The notes: generated by a model not told the origin, from the sequence alone. A stretch of 64,000 nucleotides of DNA from Bacteroidota bacterium (GCA_029237775.1 JAQZBR010000002.1:620001-684000); one strand, 5' to 3'. Numbered from the stretch's first letter, positions 35,562 to 45,080 are shown. Program-made: numbers and translations.

Positions 35562-36842
35562 ATGAAAAACAGTCAGCCAAAAGTCTTAATGTTAGGGTGG
35601 GAATTTCCTCCAATAATCAATGGTGGATTAGGTGTGGCATGTCATGATCTTTCTAGTGCAATGTCCGAGCTGGCCAATATTACCATGATCATCCCGAAGT
35701 CAAGTCCTGATTTCAAAATGAAGAACATGAATCTTGTCGGGATCAACAATCTTGATGTAAATGAATACGGATCAATGGAATCCAATGAAAAGCTTCCATT
35801 TGACCTTAAAACGATTCCTGCAGACCTGAATCCGTATTATATGGAGGAGCCTTTCCAGGAAGGAAAAGAAAATAATTCTCAAAATTCAAATTTCAGTGGA
35901 AAAGTATCCCCGTTCGATATAGATAACCTATACGGTGGTGATGTCATAAGTAAAGTAATGCAGTATGCTGAAATAACAGCTAATCTGGCTTCTAAGATGG
36001 ATTTTGATGTTATTCATGCTCACGACTGGATGACTATGCTTGCCGGAATGAAGATCAAGCAGCGTACAGGCAAACCGCTGATCATGCATATCCATTCCCT
36101 GGAAGTGGATCGTAGCGGTGTTGACAGTAAAGGATGGGTTTATGAGCTTGAAAAAAAAGGAATGGAATACGCGGATCTACTGATCCCTGTAAGCAATTTC
36201 ACAGCCTCCAATATTCACAAATATTACGGCATCAGCATGGATAAGATGTCTGTTGTGCACAATGGCAGCAACAAAGTTAAATCCTTTAAGAGTAAAAGAA
36301 GATTCAAAGAAAAAACCGTTCTGTTTGTCGGTCGCCTGACTCGCCAGAAAGGACCTGAAAAGTTTTTGGATATAGCAGCTAAAGTTTTGGAAACAAACCC
36401 TGACGTTCGTTTTGTAATGGCCGGTGTGGGAGATTATTTCAAATCAATGCTTGAACAAAGCGCTTACCAGCATATTGGCAACCGCTTTCACCTTACCGGT
36501 TTTTTAAATCAGGAAAAACTTAAATATTTGTTTTCTGTCAGCGATGTATATTGTATGCCCTCAGTATCAGAGCCTTTCGGTTTATCTGCTGTTGAAGCCG
36601 CACAATTCGGCATTCCCTGCGTTATCTCTAAGCAGTCAGGTGTTGCTGAAGTGCTTAACGGTTCATTAAAATTCGACTTCTGGGATATTAATAAAGCCGC
36701 GGGATGCATTTTGAACCTTCTTCACGATCCGATCTTAAGAAAAAAAGTAGTTGAAGATGCTTCCGAAAATCTTAACAATATTACTTGGGATCTGTCTGCT
36801 AAGAAAATAATTGATGCTTACGCATCAAGAAAATTCATATAA
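35562..36842 (+). CDS. GT4/GT5-like glycosyltransferase (glycogen-synthase-like)
   Basis: 426 residues with a GT-B fold. The N-terminal loop WEFPPIINGGLGV resembles the glucosyl-donor loop of glycogen synthases. The donor-binding EX7E pair is Glu337 and Glu345 (SEPFGLSAVEA), after VLFVGRLTRQKGPEKF. It has an unusual polar insert (about 65-120). A cytosolic enzyme that probably extends an alpha-glucan. First gene of an operon with GH57 (17 bp downstream) and a BadF-like kinase. Exact donor and product unknown. Confidence 0.88.
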   Translation: MKNSQPKVLMLGWEFPPIINGGLGVACHDLSSAMSELANITMIIPKSSPDFKMKNMNLVGINNLDVNEYGSMESNEKLPFDLKTIPADLNPYYMEEPFQEGKENNSQNSNFSGKVSPFDIDNLYGGDVISKVMQYAEITANLASKMDFDVIHAHDWMTMLAGMKIKQRTGKPLIMHIHSLEVDRSGVDSKGWVYELEKKGMEYADLLIPVSNFTASNIHKYYGISMDKMSVVHNGSNKVKSFKSKRRFKEKTVLFVGRLTRQKGPEKFLDIAAKVLETNPDVRFVMAGVGDYFKSMLEQSAYQHIGNRFHLTGFLNQEKLKYLFSVSDVYCMPSVSEPFGLSAVEAAQFGIPCVISKQSGVAEVLNGSLKFDFWDINKAAGCILNLLHDPILRKKVVEDASENLNNITWDLSAKKIIDAYASRKFI

Positions 36843-36859
36843 TCATAATACAAATCAAT

Positions 36860-38152
36860 ATGCCATCAATCTGCTTTTACTTCCAGGTGCATCAGCCTTT
36901 CCGTCTGAGAAATTATTCATTTTTTGATATCGGCCAGTCCGATTCTTATGAAGATGATAAATTGAATGAAGAGGTACTAAACAAAGTATCGGAAAAATGC
37001 TACATCAAGACAAACCGAAAGATGCTCGAGTTAATTCAGCGTCATCAGGGGAAGTTCAGAATCAGTTATTCTATCAGCGGAACAGCTATCGAACAATTTG
37101 AGAAATACCGTCCGGATGTTTTGCAGTCGTTTATTGACCTTGCAAACACGGGATGTGTGGAATTCCTTTCCGAGACCTATTCTCACTCTTTAAGCTTCAT
37201 ACACTCTAAGGATGAATTTCAGCGTCAGGTAAAAAAACATTCTGATGTCATAAAAAAATATTTCAATCAAACTCCACGTGTATTCAGAAATACCGAGCTT
37301 ATCTTTAACAATGAACTCGCTTCATTTATCGAAGGCATGGGCTATGACGGTATTGTTTGTGAAGGGGTTGACCGTTTATTGGGAAGCCGCACACCTAACT
37401 TCCTTTATAATTCAGTAAATACCGGTAAGATAAAGCTCCTTCTAAAAAACTATCGTTTGTCAGATGATATCGCATTCCGCTTCTCAGATCGCGGTTGGAA
37501 AGAATTCCCTTTAACGATCGACAGATACGCACAGTGGGTGCATAGCATTGCGGGCAACGGAGATACCGTTAATCTGTTTATGGATTATGAAACATTCGGT
37601 GAACATCAGTGGGAATCAACAGGGATCTTTAATTTCCTTGATGCGTTACCGGCTGAAATTATGAAACATCCGGATTTCAATTTTAAAACTCCTTCCGAAG
37701 TGATCGATTCTTACCCGGCAAGGGATACCTACGATGCTCACGATTTTATTTCCTGGGCGGATATGGAACGCGATCTTTCTGCATGGCTCAGCAATTCAAT
37801 GCAGCAGGAAGCGATGAAACGTATTTACTCACTTGAAAGTGAAGTGAAAGCATGTAATGATCCGCAAATATTGAATATCTGGGAGCGTCTGCAGACTTCA
37901 GATCACTTCTACTATATGTGCACTAAGTTTTGGAACGATGGTGACGTGCATAAATACTTCAGCCCGTACGACTCTCCTTATGATGCATACTTATACTTTA
38001 TGAATGTATTCAGTGATCTTGAATGCAGAGTTAAAGCTTTGAGAAAAAAGTCAAAAAAAGAGATGATCCGGAGTTTAAAACGCCCGAGCGCAGGATCGAG
38101 AATTATTGAAGCAAGGGTTGTTACAAGTGCAGAAGAACTATATTCACATTAA
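36860..38152 (+). CDS. GH57 family alpha-amylase-like hydrolase
   Basis: 430 residues. GH57 conserved regions: HQP at 11-13, the likely nucleophile Glu146 in FRNTELIF, and the likely acid/base Asp242 in FMDYETFGEH. There is no signal peptide, so it acts in the cytosol. Family members are amylases, branching enzymes or glucanotransferases. Placed between a glycogen-synthase-like enzyme and a sugar kinase, it may trim or transfer alpha-1,4-glucan. Confidence 0.9.
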   Translation: MPSICFYFQVHQPFRLRNYSFFDIGQSDSYEDDKLNEEVLNKVSEKCYIKTNRKMLELIQRHQGKFRISYSISGTAIEQFEKYRPDVLQSFIDLANTGCVEFLSETYSHSLSFIHSKDEFQRQVKKHSDVIKKYFNQTPRVFRNTELIFNNELASFIEGMGYDGIVCEGVDRLLGSRTPNFLYNSVNTGKIKLLLKNYRLSDDIAFRFSDRGWKEFPLTIDRYAQWVHSIAGNGDTVNLFMDYETFGEHQWESTGIFNFLDALPAEIMKHPDFNFKTPSEVIDSYPARDTYDAHDFISWADMERDLSAWLSNSMQQEAMKRIYSLESEVKACNDPQILNIWERLQTSDHFYYMCTKFWNDGDVHKYFSPYDSPYDAYLYFMNVFSDLECRVKALRKKSKKEMIRSLKRPSAGSRIIEARVVTSAEELYSH

Positions 38153-38178
38153 TAGCCTGGCATAAAACCTCGAAGGGT

Positions 38179-39036
38179 ATGATTTTAATAGCAGACAGCG
38201 GTTCAACAAAAACAGATTGGCGTTTAATTGACAATAAAAACAACACCTATAACTTCCACACAATTGGGTTCAATCCGTATTTCCAGGATTCAACTTCAAT
38301 TGCCAGGGAACTGAATACTCATCTGGAACCATCCATCTCAGCTCTTCAGCTGGATCAGGAAAAAGAGTTTAACATCTATTTTTATGGAGCCGGTTGTTCC
38401 AGTACTGAAAAATGCGATATCGTTAAAACAGCGATCAGTGAGGTTTTCCCTAATGCTGATATATTTGTGGAACACGATCTTTTGGCTGCAGCCCGCGCCT
38501 TATGCGGCAACACCGAAGGGATAGCAGCTATCATGGGCACAGGCTCAAACTCATGTTATTATGATGGGAATAAAATCGCTGCCAATGTTTCTTCTCTTGG
38601 ATATATTTTAGGTGATGAAGGTAGCGGTGCTTACATAGGTAAACATTTTATCCAGGACTATCTGAACAAAGAATTACCTGCAAAAATAGCTGACAGTTTT
38701 GACGCGACTTACAATTTAAGCAAAGAGAAAATTTTGAATGCTGTGTATAAAGAGCCTATGCCGAGCAGATTTTTGGCTTCTTTCAGTAAATTCATAAATC
38801 AGAATAAGCACGAGGAATACTTTAAAGATCTTGTTAAATTTAATTTTAATCAGTTCTTTGTAAAGCATATTTGCAAGTATGACAATCATCAAAAAGTACA
38901 TCTTTCTTGTGTTGGATCAGTTGCATTTCACTACCGCGATACACTTCAGGAGGTTGCAAACTCAAAAGGGGTTCAACTCAACAAGGTTATTGATTCCCCA
39001 ATTACCGATCTCACAAAGTTTCATCTGAATAAATAA
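38179..39036 (+). CDS. BadF/BcrA-type ATPase, N-acetylglucosamine-kinase-like
   Basis: 285 residues. The actin/hexokinase-like ATPase fold is marked by ADSGSTKTDWRL at the N terminus (phosphate 1), IAAIMGTGSNSCYY (phosphate 2) and LGYILGDEGSGAYIG. Bacteroidota proteins of this length are usually annotated as GlcNAc kinase-like. It is the last gene of the GT4-GH57 operon, followed by a terminator. Substrate is inferred from family, not shown. Confidence 0.85.
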   Translation: MILIADSGSTKTDWRLIDNKNNTYNFHTIGFNPYFQDSTSIARELNTHLEPSISALQLDQEKEFNIYFYGAGCSSTEKCDIVKTAISEVFPNADIFVEHDLLAAARALCGNTEGIAAIMGTGSNSCYYDGNKIAANVSSLGYILGDEGSGAYIGKHFIQDYLNKELPAKIADSFDATYNLSKEKILNAVYKEPMPSRFLASFSKFINQNKHEEYFKDLVKFNFNQFFVKHICKYDNHQKVHLSCVGSVAFHYRDTLQEVANSKGVQLNKVIDSPITDLTKFHLNK

Positions 39037-39040
39037 AAAA

Positions 39041-39067
39041 TGCCCGACTGAATTATTCAGCCGGGCA
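39041..39067. terminator. bidirectional terminator between converging operons
   Basis: TGCCCG-CTGAAT pairs with ATTCAG-CGGGCA (one mismatch), flanked by A and T runs. It lies between the plus-strand kinase and the minus-strand GT2 operon. Confidence 0.78.
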
Positions 39068-39087
39068 TTTTTCTTGTTTTTACTTCT

Positions 39088-39381
39088 CTATTTTTTATCC
39101 GCCACCTTTTTCTTCCTTGACTCATCTATAAACTTTTCAAGCTGGATGTCAAAAGCCTCGCTGTCAAGCACTCCTGATTTGTAGTCATCAGCTAACTTCT
39201 TTAAATAATATTTATCATATTGCGGAACACTTTCAGGGCGGGAATCCTTATGTTCAAAAAGCCGTTTGTACCTTCCCAGATCAGACGGTTCTATTCTTTC
39301 AATGTAGATCACAAGCCACGTTGCGAATACCAGATTGAAGATAAAAAATATCGGTTTTAAAAGGAATTTATAATTTTTCAT
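39088..39381 (-). CDS. small single-pass membrane protein after the GT2 synthase
   Basis: 97 residues: one N-terminal membrane helix (about 8-26), then a polar, Lys/Asp-rich soluble part (SRPESVPQYDKYYLKKLADDYK). No known family. It is 14 nt after the GT2 synthase and the last gene of the STAS-GT2 operon, so it may be an accessory subunit of the synthase, as small membrane partners are in other polysaccharide synthases. That is inference. Confidence 0.72.
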   Translation of the reverse strand: MKNYKFLLKPIFFIFNLVFATWLVIYIERIEPSDLGRYKRLFEHKDSRPESVPQYDKYYLKKLADDYKSGVLDSEAFDIQLEKFIDESRKKKVADKK

Positions 39382-39395
39382 ATTCTTTTAATTTG

Positions 39396-41207
39396 TTAGT
39401 CGGCCTGCCATCTGGCAGCGCGGATCATTATACTTAAGTCTATTATATTAAAGATCGTCCAGAATGCATTAGCAGCAAAGCCGGAAGGAGTTGGATGATA
39501 TCCCAGCATCAGCAGTACTGCATTATAGGTGATTCCAACAACGCACAGTCCTATTATTATCAGGTGTGGAACAATGTGCTGAATGTTTTTTGCATTTGCT
39601 TTGTCCTTAGGCGTTACATTAAACTGCACCTTTTTACCACGTACAACAGAGATTAAAGACATGAGCATAAACCAGAAGCTCGAAATATAATACTGATCTC
39701 CTCTTTTAGTGGCAATTCCCCAACAACCAATCGTTATCGTGATGATATTCATGATCTGAAATGGAAGAAAATATTTAAAGAAATCAAAGCTATATGCCTG
39801 CACAGGTAACTTTAATGTGAAAAAGAAAATGACTGGGCTCAGCAAAAATACGAGGATCCATAAAGGGGCAAAATATGACCATATAGTATTGAAGTAGCAT
39901 ATCCTTTGGCCCAATGTGAGACCTTTTTTTAGAACAGGATTGTCCTTAAAGGCAATATCAAGTGAACCCTCCGCGTAGCGTTGGTGCTGTTTTATCCAGC
40001 TGTCAAGATCCTGAGTTGAAAGCATTTTACATTCAATGTCCGGATGTTGAAGGCTTTCCCAGCGATTTTCCTTATCAGCATGCAGCATGATTGAAGTGTA
40101 AATATCTTCTGATGCGTGAAACTTAAAAGGAATGATCTGCTGATGTGAAAGCAATTCTTTTTTTCTGTTAATAGCAGTTGATGGGATTGCTCCACCAATA
40201 TCCTCAGTCACCAGTTCAAGCTCCTTCTTTTTAAGGCCTTCAGCGAAATCCTTTAGCGCTAAGCTCATTACGGCTTCTCTTCTATGAAAGGAGCCTGCTC
40301 CACAGCAGAATGCGGCATTATAAAAGTTTCTCTTTCTTAGGATCACATCATAGAATAAACGCGGGTCATTACCAAAAATATCCTCATTCACTTCTATTTT
40401 TCCGAATAGAAGATCTATAGGCTTTGAAAGATATTTATTCGAGATCTTTAATTTTGATTTAATAACAGAGCTGAGGCTTTGGGGTTCTGTTGTATCATAA
40501 AACCATTGGGGAGTTTGTACCCATGCTAATTTTCTATTTCTAAAATATCCGCTGGTATTAATAAGAAAATTCGGCAATGGTCTGGTGTCTGCATCCAGAA
40601 TTACAAATAGATCACCATTGGTATGCTGCAAGCCGTTTTTTAAATTTCCAGCTTTGTATCCTTCATTGTGCTCACGGATCAGGTATCCTACGCCCTCCTC
40701 CTCCGCGACAATCTTCATATTTTGCTTGTTGGGATCCCTTCCATCGCGTCTGCCGTCATCCAGCACGTATATCTTTACAGGTACATCTGCGTGAGGATAA
40801 ACCATTTTTTTCGCATCAATGATGCTTAACCTGACAAGCTCGACATCTTCATTATATGTTGCGATAAAGACATCGATCCTGACAGGCCTATCTGTTCTTT
40901 CCTGTAAATCCTCAATCTCAGATAAATAATGAACCGGGGGAGTTTTTTCCGCATCTTTATACGACCAGAAATTAAATACGATCATGATCGTGCTGATAAA
41001 ACTCAATGTTTCCGCGAGTACCAAAGGAACTGCGAACCATAACGCATCGGGATTCAGAGAATGCGTCCAACGCCAGTAGATGTAGGAACACCCTAATGCA
41101 ATAGTAACTATACCGCAGAACTGAAATAGTATCGTGCGGTATTTGTTATCAGGTATTGACTGATAGGGTTTACGATTATCGAACTTGCTGAAATAGAACT
41201 GTTTCAT
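39396..41207 (-). CDS. processive GT2 glycosyltransferase, cellulose-synthase-like
   Basis: 603 residues. Two N-terminal membrane helices (about 25-47, 55-80), a GT-A domain, then about five C-terminal helices. Catalytic motifs in order: LDDG (Asp150/151), DAD (205-207), SED (367-369) in place of the usual TED, and QHQRY (407-411) in place of QxxRW. It has no C-terminal PilZ domain, so it should not sense c-di-GMP the way BcsA does. Likely an inner-membrane synthase of a beta-linked exopolysaccharide. It lies 3 nt after a STAS protein, which may regulate it. Confidence 0.9.
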   Translation of the reverse strand: MKQFYFSKFDNRKPYQSIPDNKYRTILFQFCGIVTIALGCSYIYWRWTHSLNPDALWFAVPLVLAETLSFISTIMIVFNFWSYKDAEKTPPVHYLSEIEDLQERTDRPVRIDVFIATYNEDVELVRLSIIDAKKMVYPHADVPVKIYVLDDGRRDGRDPNKQNMKIVAEEEGVGYLIREHNEGYKAGNLKNGLQHTNGDLFVILDADTRPLPNFLINTSGYFRNRKLAWVQTPQWFYDTTEPQSLSSVIKSKLKISNKYLSKPIDLLFGKIEVNEDIFGNDPRLFYDVILRKRNFYNAAFCCGAGSFHRREAVMSLALKDFAEGLKKKELELVTEDIGGAIPSTAINRKKELLSHQQIIPFKFHASEDIYTSIMLHADKENRWESLQHPDIECKMLSTQDLDSWIKQHQRYAEGSLDIAFKDNPVLKKGLTLGQRICYFNTIWSYFAPLWILVFLLSPVIFFFTLKLPVQAYSFDFFKYFLPFQIMNIITITIGCWGIATKRGDQYYISSFWFMLMSLISVVRGKKVQFNVTPKDKANAKNIQHIVPHLIIIGLCVVGITYNAVLLMLGYHPTPSGFAANAFWTIFNIIDLSIMIRAARWQAD

Positions 41208-41210
41208 ATA

Positions 41211-41618
41211 TTAGCTGCATATGATAATATGATCCAAACCAAGCGACTTGATTTTATTTTTGATCTTATCACATACATTCACAAACTGAACATCCATATC
41301 TTTTTCAAGCAGTGACTTTAAAAGATCAATAAGATTGGCCATCCCGGTGTTGTTAATGAAATAAACATTTTTAAGATCATAATACTGTGTGCCCATAAAA
41401 AACACTCCCGGCAGATCTACTGTTGAATCTGCTAAACGAAAGGATTCATATGAACGAATCGGACTTTCTTCTTTGATAACAAACTTATCTCCATCAATAT
41501 GAATGCTCTTCATGTTTGTTTCTGCACGTTTACTTTTCTCACCTGATGACAGATTGGTTAAAGATGGTACTGTAGCAGCTGCGTCACCGGAGATTCCATT
41601 TATTGTATTATTTTCCAT
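41211..41618 (-). CDS. STAS-domain (anti-sigma-antagonist-like) protein
   Basis: 135 residues from the ATG at 41618; an upstream in-frame start is possible but would overlap the -7 box. The N-terminal ~35 residues are polar. The C-terminal half reads VYFINNTGMANLIDLLKSLL and FVNVCDKIKNKIKSLGLDHI, the pattern of STAS proteins; Thr91 sits where the phosphorylated Ser of SpoIIAA would be (NNTG for DSSG). It is 3 nt before the GT2 synthase. I infer that it controls the synthase by partner switching; the SpoIIE-like phosphatase at 60857 is a possible partner. Confidence 0.78.
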   Translation of the reverse strand: MENNTINGISGDAAATVPSLTNLSSGEKSKRAETNMKSIHIDGDKFVIKEESPIRSYESFRLADSTVDLPGVFFMGTQYYDLKNVYFINNTGMANLIDLLKSLLEKDMDVQFVNVCDKIKNKIKSLGLDHIIICS

Positions 41619-41645
41619 AAGTATATTATTAGATATTTTCCTTAC

Positions 41646-41732
41646 CAAAATTACGTGCCTGCTCAGGCATTATTTTCTTAAAATCGCTAAGAATGCCTTT
41701 TAGCTCGTTGAAAAAATATTTATGAAGGCCGG
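41646..41732 (-). promoter_or_regulatory. repeat-type promoter of the STAS-GT2 operon
   Basis: The -7 box TAATTTTG (minus, 41653-41646) is 31 nt from TCGCTAA (plus 41684-41690), followed at 21-bp steps by TCGTTGA (41705-41711) and a weaker AGGCCGG (41726-41732). The start codon is 35 nt past the box. Confidence 0.65.
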
Positions 41733-41809
41733 AAACCGTTGCCTGGTAATACACACACATAGGTTAATTATTTTCTTGTGTTTTTTTCTTTGGGCTGGCA
41801 TGGATTTTT

Positions 41810-41829
41810 GTTAGTGTTTTATCACTAAC
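41810..41829 (+). promoter_or_regulatory. inverted repeat before the 41845 gene
   Basis: GTTAGTG (41810-41816) and CACTAAC (41823-41829) form a perfect 7-bp inverted repeat around TTTTAT, ending 15 nt before the start codon. It could be an operator or a leader hairpin. Confidence 0.35.
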
Positions 41830-41844
41830 TAAAAAAATCACGAT

Positions 41845-43524
41845 ATGAAAAAAGTTTACTTATTAGTGTTATTAAATTCTTTATTTATTAACCTGGGAGC
41901 TCAGAACTTCGACTGGGCTAAAAGAGAAGGATATTATGAATATGACTACGGTTATGGTTTAGGAACCGATAACAGTGGAAATGTTTATGTTGCAGGTAAA
42001 TATGAACAGAGTGGTGCAATGTTCAGCGGAACCTCCGTGACCTGTGAAGGTAATCATGATATGTATCTTGCAAAATATGATGCTGCAGGTTCTCTAATAT
42101 GGATCCGCACTGCAGGAGGTGTCCTTGGCGATTACGCACATGACATGGCTTGCGATAAAACATCCGCGATTTATGTTGCCGGTGAGATCGAAGGCGGAAA
42201 TGCTACGATAACATTCAGCAACTCACCTATAACACTGACTGCAATCTCTGATAATGACATCTTCGTTGCCAAATATGACCTTAACGGTACTCTTTTATGG
42301 GCGAAAAGCGCTGGTGGCGGAAATGGGGAAAAAGCTCTTGGAGTTACTTACGATGCTGCAGGAAATGTTTACATCTGCGGACAATACAAAGATGCGATCA
42401 CCTTTAATGGAACTACAACATTATCTCACAACGGAGTACCGGGAAGCACGGATATTTTTATCGCGAAATATGACAGCAACGGAAATTTTATCTGGGCGAA
42501 AAGCGCAGGTGGACCTGAGCGCGATGAAGCACTTAGCATTCAATGTAATTCAGCGGGCGAAGTGGTAGTTTGTGGTCTTTATTCTAACGGGGCTGTCTTC
42601 GGATCTAATGCTCCTCTTTCAACTCCAAACACTCCAACCGGTCATTACATGGACGGATTTGTTGCGAAATACGCAGCTGACGGAACTTTACTATGGGTAA
42701 AAACAATCAGCGGAGATTATGATGATGTAGCGTGGTCACTTTCTGTCGATAACAATAATAAAATTTACGTTTCAGGAGAATTCAATGCGTATGTGAATTT
42801 CGGAGCAACTGCTTTACCTGCAACTCAGGGTGATGCTTTCGTAGCATGTTACGATAACAATGGAACCAATCTTTGGGCTGTTAAAGGCGGAGGCCCTAAT
42901 GTTGACAGAGCAAGAGGAATTGCGACTGATGGAAACAAAATCTTTATCACAGGCCAGTTTGGTGCTTCCAGTGTGGGATCGACTGCTACATTCGGGTCAA
43001 CAAGCGTAACAGCGGTTGACAGCTCTGACATTTTCATTGCGGGATTAGACATGAACGGAAACTTCCTTTGGTCTAAAGGAATTTCAGGCGCTGCAGATGC
43101 CCCTGAATATTTAGGTTATGAATCAGGCAATGCTGTTTTACCTGACGGCAACAAATTATACGTGACAGGTGCAATATTAGATGGTGGCACTTTCGGCCCA
43201 TTTAATCTGACCGGATACGCTCATACAGACATGTTCCTTGCGAAACTTGACGTCCTTACAGGAATTACTGAAGAGGAAAAAGGACAGGCTTTACCGGTTT
43301 ACCCAAACCCAAATAATGGAAACTTCTCTATCGATTTGAGAAGCATAGGTTCTGAAAAAGCTGATTACAGTGTGATCAATTATCTTGGAGAAACAGTACT
43401 GAAAGGTTCTGCTAAAAACTCATCTCATCTGAATGTAGATATTTCTACACAACCGAAAGGAATTTACATGATAGAAGTAAAAGCAGGAGAAAAACAGTAT
43501 CAACAAAAAATAGTAATTCAGTAA
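41845..43524 (+). CDS. T9SS-exported SBBP/propeller-like protein
   Basis: 559 residues. The signal peptide ends at LGAQ. About nine repeats follow with the shared phrases FVAKYDLNGTLLWAKSAGG and GNVYVCGQY, as in SBBP-type beta-propellers. The C-terminal ~75 residues form a T9SS sorting domain (VYPNPNNGNFSIDL, VINYLGETVLKG, KGIYMIEV). Surface or secreted; ligand unknown. It resembles the protein encoded at 16137. The plus-strand neighbour at 43600 has its own terminator. Confidence 0.87.
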   Translation: MKKVYLLVLLNSLFINLGAQNFDWAKREGYYEYDYGYGLGTDNSGNVYVAGKYEQSGAMFSGTSVTCEGNHDMYLAKYDAAGSLIWIRTAGGVLGDYAHDMACDKTSAIYVAGEIEGGNATITFSNSPITLTAISDNDIFVAKYDLNGTLLWAKSAGGGNGEKALGVTYDAAGNVYICGQYKDAITFNGTTTLSHNGVPGSTDIFIAKYDSNGNFIWAKSAGGPERDEALSIQCNSAGEVVVCGLYSNGAVFGSNAPLSTPNTPTGHYMDGFVAKYAADGTLLWVKTISGDYDDVAWSLSVDNNNKIYVSGEFNAYVNFGATALPATQGDAFVACYDNNGTNLWAVKGGGPNVDRARGIATDGNKIFITGQFGASSVGSTATFGSTSVTAVDSSDIFIAGLDMNGNFLWSKGISGAADAPEYLGYESGNAVLPDGNKLYVTGAILDGGTFGPFNLTGYAHTDMFLAKLDVLTGITEEEKGQALPVYPNPNNGNFSIDLRSIGSEKADYSVINYLGETVLKGSAKNSSHLNVDISTQPKGIYMIEVKAGEKQYQQKIVIQ

Positions 43525-43533
43525 CATTTAAAA

Positions 43534-43570
43534 AATGCATCAGCAACATTTTGCTGGTGCATTTTTTTAT
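43534..43570 (+). terminator. terminator after the 41845 gene
   Basis: AATGCATCAGCAA (43534-43546) pairs with TTGCTGGTGCATT (43551-43563) with one G-T pair, then a T run. Confidence 0.85.
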
Positions 43571-43599
43571 TACTTCCTCTTACCATAAATACTCACACT

Positions 43600-45048
43600 A
43601 TGAAAATAAATTACAAAACAGGGTTAGCAGGTCTTACACTTCTTCTTTCTTTGAATCAGGATATGAAGGCCCAAATGATAACATTCCACAATCATTATTC
43701 AACGACCATCGATCAGAGTGGAAAGGATGTAGTACAAACAGCTGATGGCGGTTATCTGATAGCCGGCACTACTGAAAACAGTGATCCCACAGATCTCGAT
43801 ATGAAGATCACAAAAACTGATGCGTACGGAAACATTGTGTCAACAAAAATTTACGGAGGCGCGAGGGTTGAATACCCAAACAACATGGTTGCCACCTCTG
43901 ATGGTAATTACCTTGTTGTAGGGTTTTCCCAAAGCTTTGGTGGTGGGGATATGGATGTTTACCTTATGAAGATAGATGCCAACGGTAATGAAATTTTTAC
44001 CAAATCATATGGTGGCTTCGGAAACGAGGAAGGAAAAGAAATTATCGCTACTGCCGATGGAAATTATATCATTGTTGGTGCTTCAAATAGCTATACCGGA
44101 TCGTCCACCAATAATGATATCCAGCTTTTTAAGATCGACCCAAATGGGACTCTTCTAACAACCAGAAATTACGGGACTTCTCAGTATGAATCCGCGCGCT
44201 CAATAAAGCTGTGCTCTGACGGAGGTTTTGTAATTGCAGGTAAAACTGCACCAAGCCTAACGTCTAATGCAAGCTTATACCTTGTAAGAACTAATGCGAA
44301 CCTCGACACAATGTGGACAAGAGTTTTATCAGGTGCACCCAACTCCTGGGAAGGCAAATCTGTGATTGTAAATTCTGACAACAGCCTGACTCTTGCTATA
44401 GATGATAGTTCCGTTACCAACGATTCAGACATTCGTATTATGAAATTGAACTCGGATGCCACAAGTATAATAACGAACAACAGATTCGGAGATAACATGA
44501 AAGATATCGTTAAAACACTTCGTCCCACTAATGATGGCGGTTATATCCTTGGCGGTATAAGCCGCAGCTTTGGCTGGCCTGTAGACATGTGGGTAATTAA
44601 GCTTGATGGGAATTGTAACCTGCAATGGGATAAAAACTATGGAGGTGCGGGACACGAGCACGCGTATTCAATTCGACAAACTTCAGATGGTGGCTACATA
44701 GCAGTCGGGCACGCCAGAAGCTATTCCACATTTTGGGAATTATATCTCGTAAAAATGGGACAAACCGGACTTGTTGGCGTTAATGAGTTAGCTTTAAATA
44801 ACAGCAAAGCATCAATTTATCCGAATCCCACAGATGGTGTATTAAATATCGATCTGAGTGAGTTAAAAGATTATTCATCCTTCACTATTTCAAATACGAT
44901 CGGACAGACAGTTTACTCCGAAGATCTGGTAACATTGAGAGGAAATCAGTTAATGACTATAGATCTGAAAGATCAGAAACCGGGTGTTTATTTCGTTACT
45001 ATTCAATCCGCTAATGAAAAGATCACAAAGAAATTGATACTGAATTAA
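43600..45048 (+). CDS. T9SS-exported repeat protein
   Basis: 482 residues. A signal peptide (to about residue 24, DMKAQ) is followed by five to seven repeats with the core TADGGYLIAGTTENSDPTDL, D.Y.MK.D..GN and YGG.G.E, as in propeller-like secreted proteins. The end is a type A T9SS sorting domain (IYPNPTDGVLNIDL, ISNTIGQTVYSE, KPGVYFVTIQS). Function unknown. Confidence 0.85.
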   Translation: MKINYKTGLAGLTLLLSLNQDMKAQMITFHNHYSTTIDQSGKDVVQTADGGYLIAGTTENSDPTDLDMKITKTDAYGNIVSTKIYGGARVEYPNNMVATSDGNYLVVGFSQSFGGGDMDVYLMKIDANGNEIFTKSYGGFGNEEGKEIIATADGNYIIVGASNSYTGSSTNNDIQLFKIDPNGTLLTTRNYGTSQYESARSIKLCSDGGFVIAGKTAPSLTSNASLYLVRTNANLDTMWTRVLSGAPNSWEGKSVIVNSDNSLTLAIDDSSVTNDSDIRIMKLNSDATSIITNNRFGDNMKDIVKTLRPTNDGGYILGGISRSFGWPVDMWVIKLDGNCNLQWDKNYGGAGHEHAYSIRQTSDGGYIAVGHARSYSTFWELYLVKMGQTGLVGVNELALNNSKASIYPNPTDGVLNIDLSELKDYSSFTISNTIGQTVYSEDLVTLRGNQLMTIDLKDQKPGVYFVTIQSANEKITKKLILN

Positions 45049-45080
45049 ACGAAGGAATTCTTTTGATCTCAGAATCAATA

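Noticed and set aside
40199-40207. VTED (residues 333-336 of GT2) as the catalytic TED motif
   Set aside because: The later SED (367-369), followed by IYTSIMLH and then QHQRY about 40 residues on, fits the spacing of cellulose-synthase-type enzymes.
41619-41648. upstream start for the STAS protein
   Set aside because: It would overlap the -7 box at 41646-41653, leaving almost no leader; the ATG at 41618 is 35 nt from the box.
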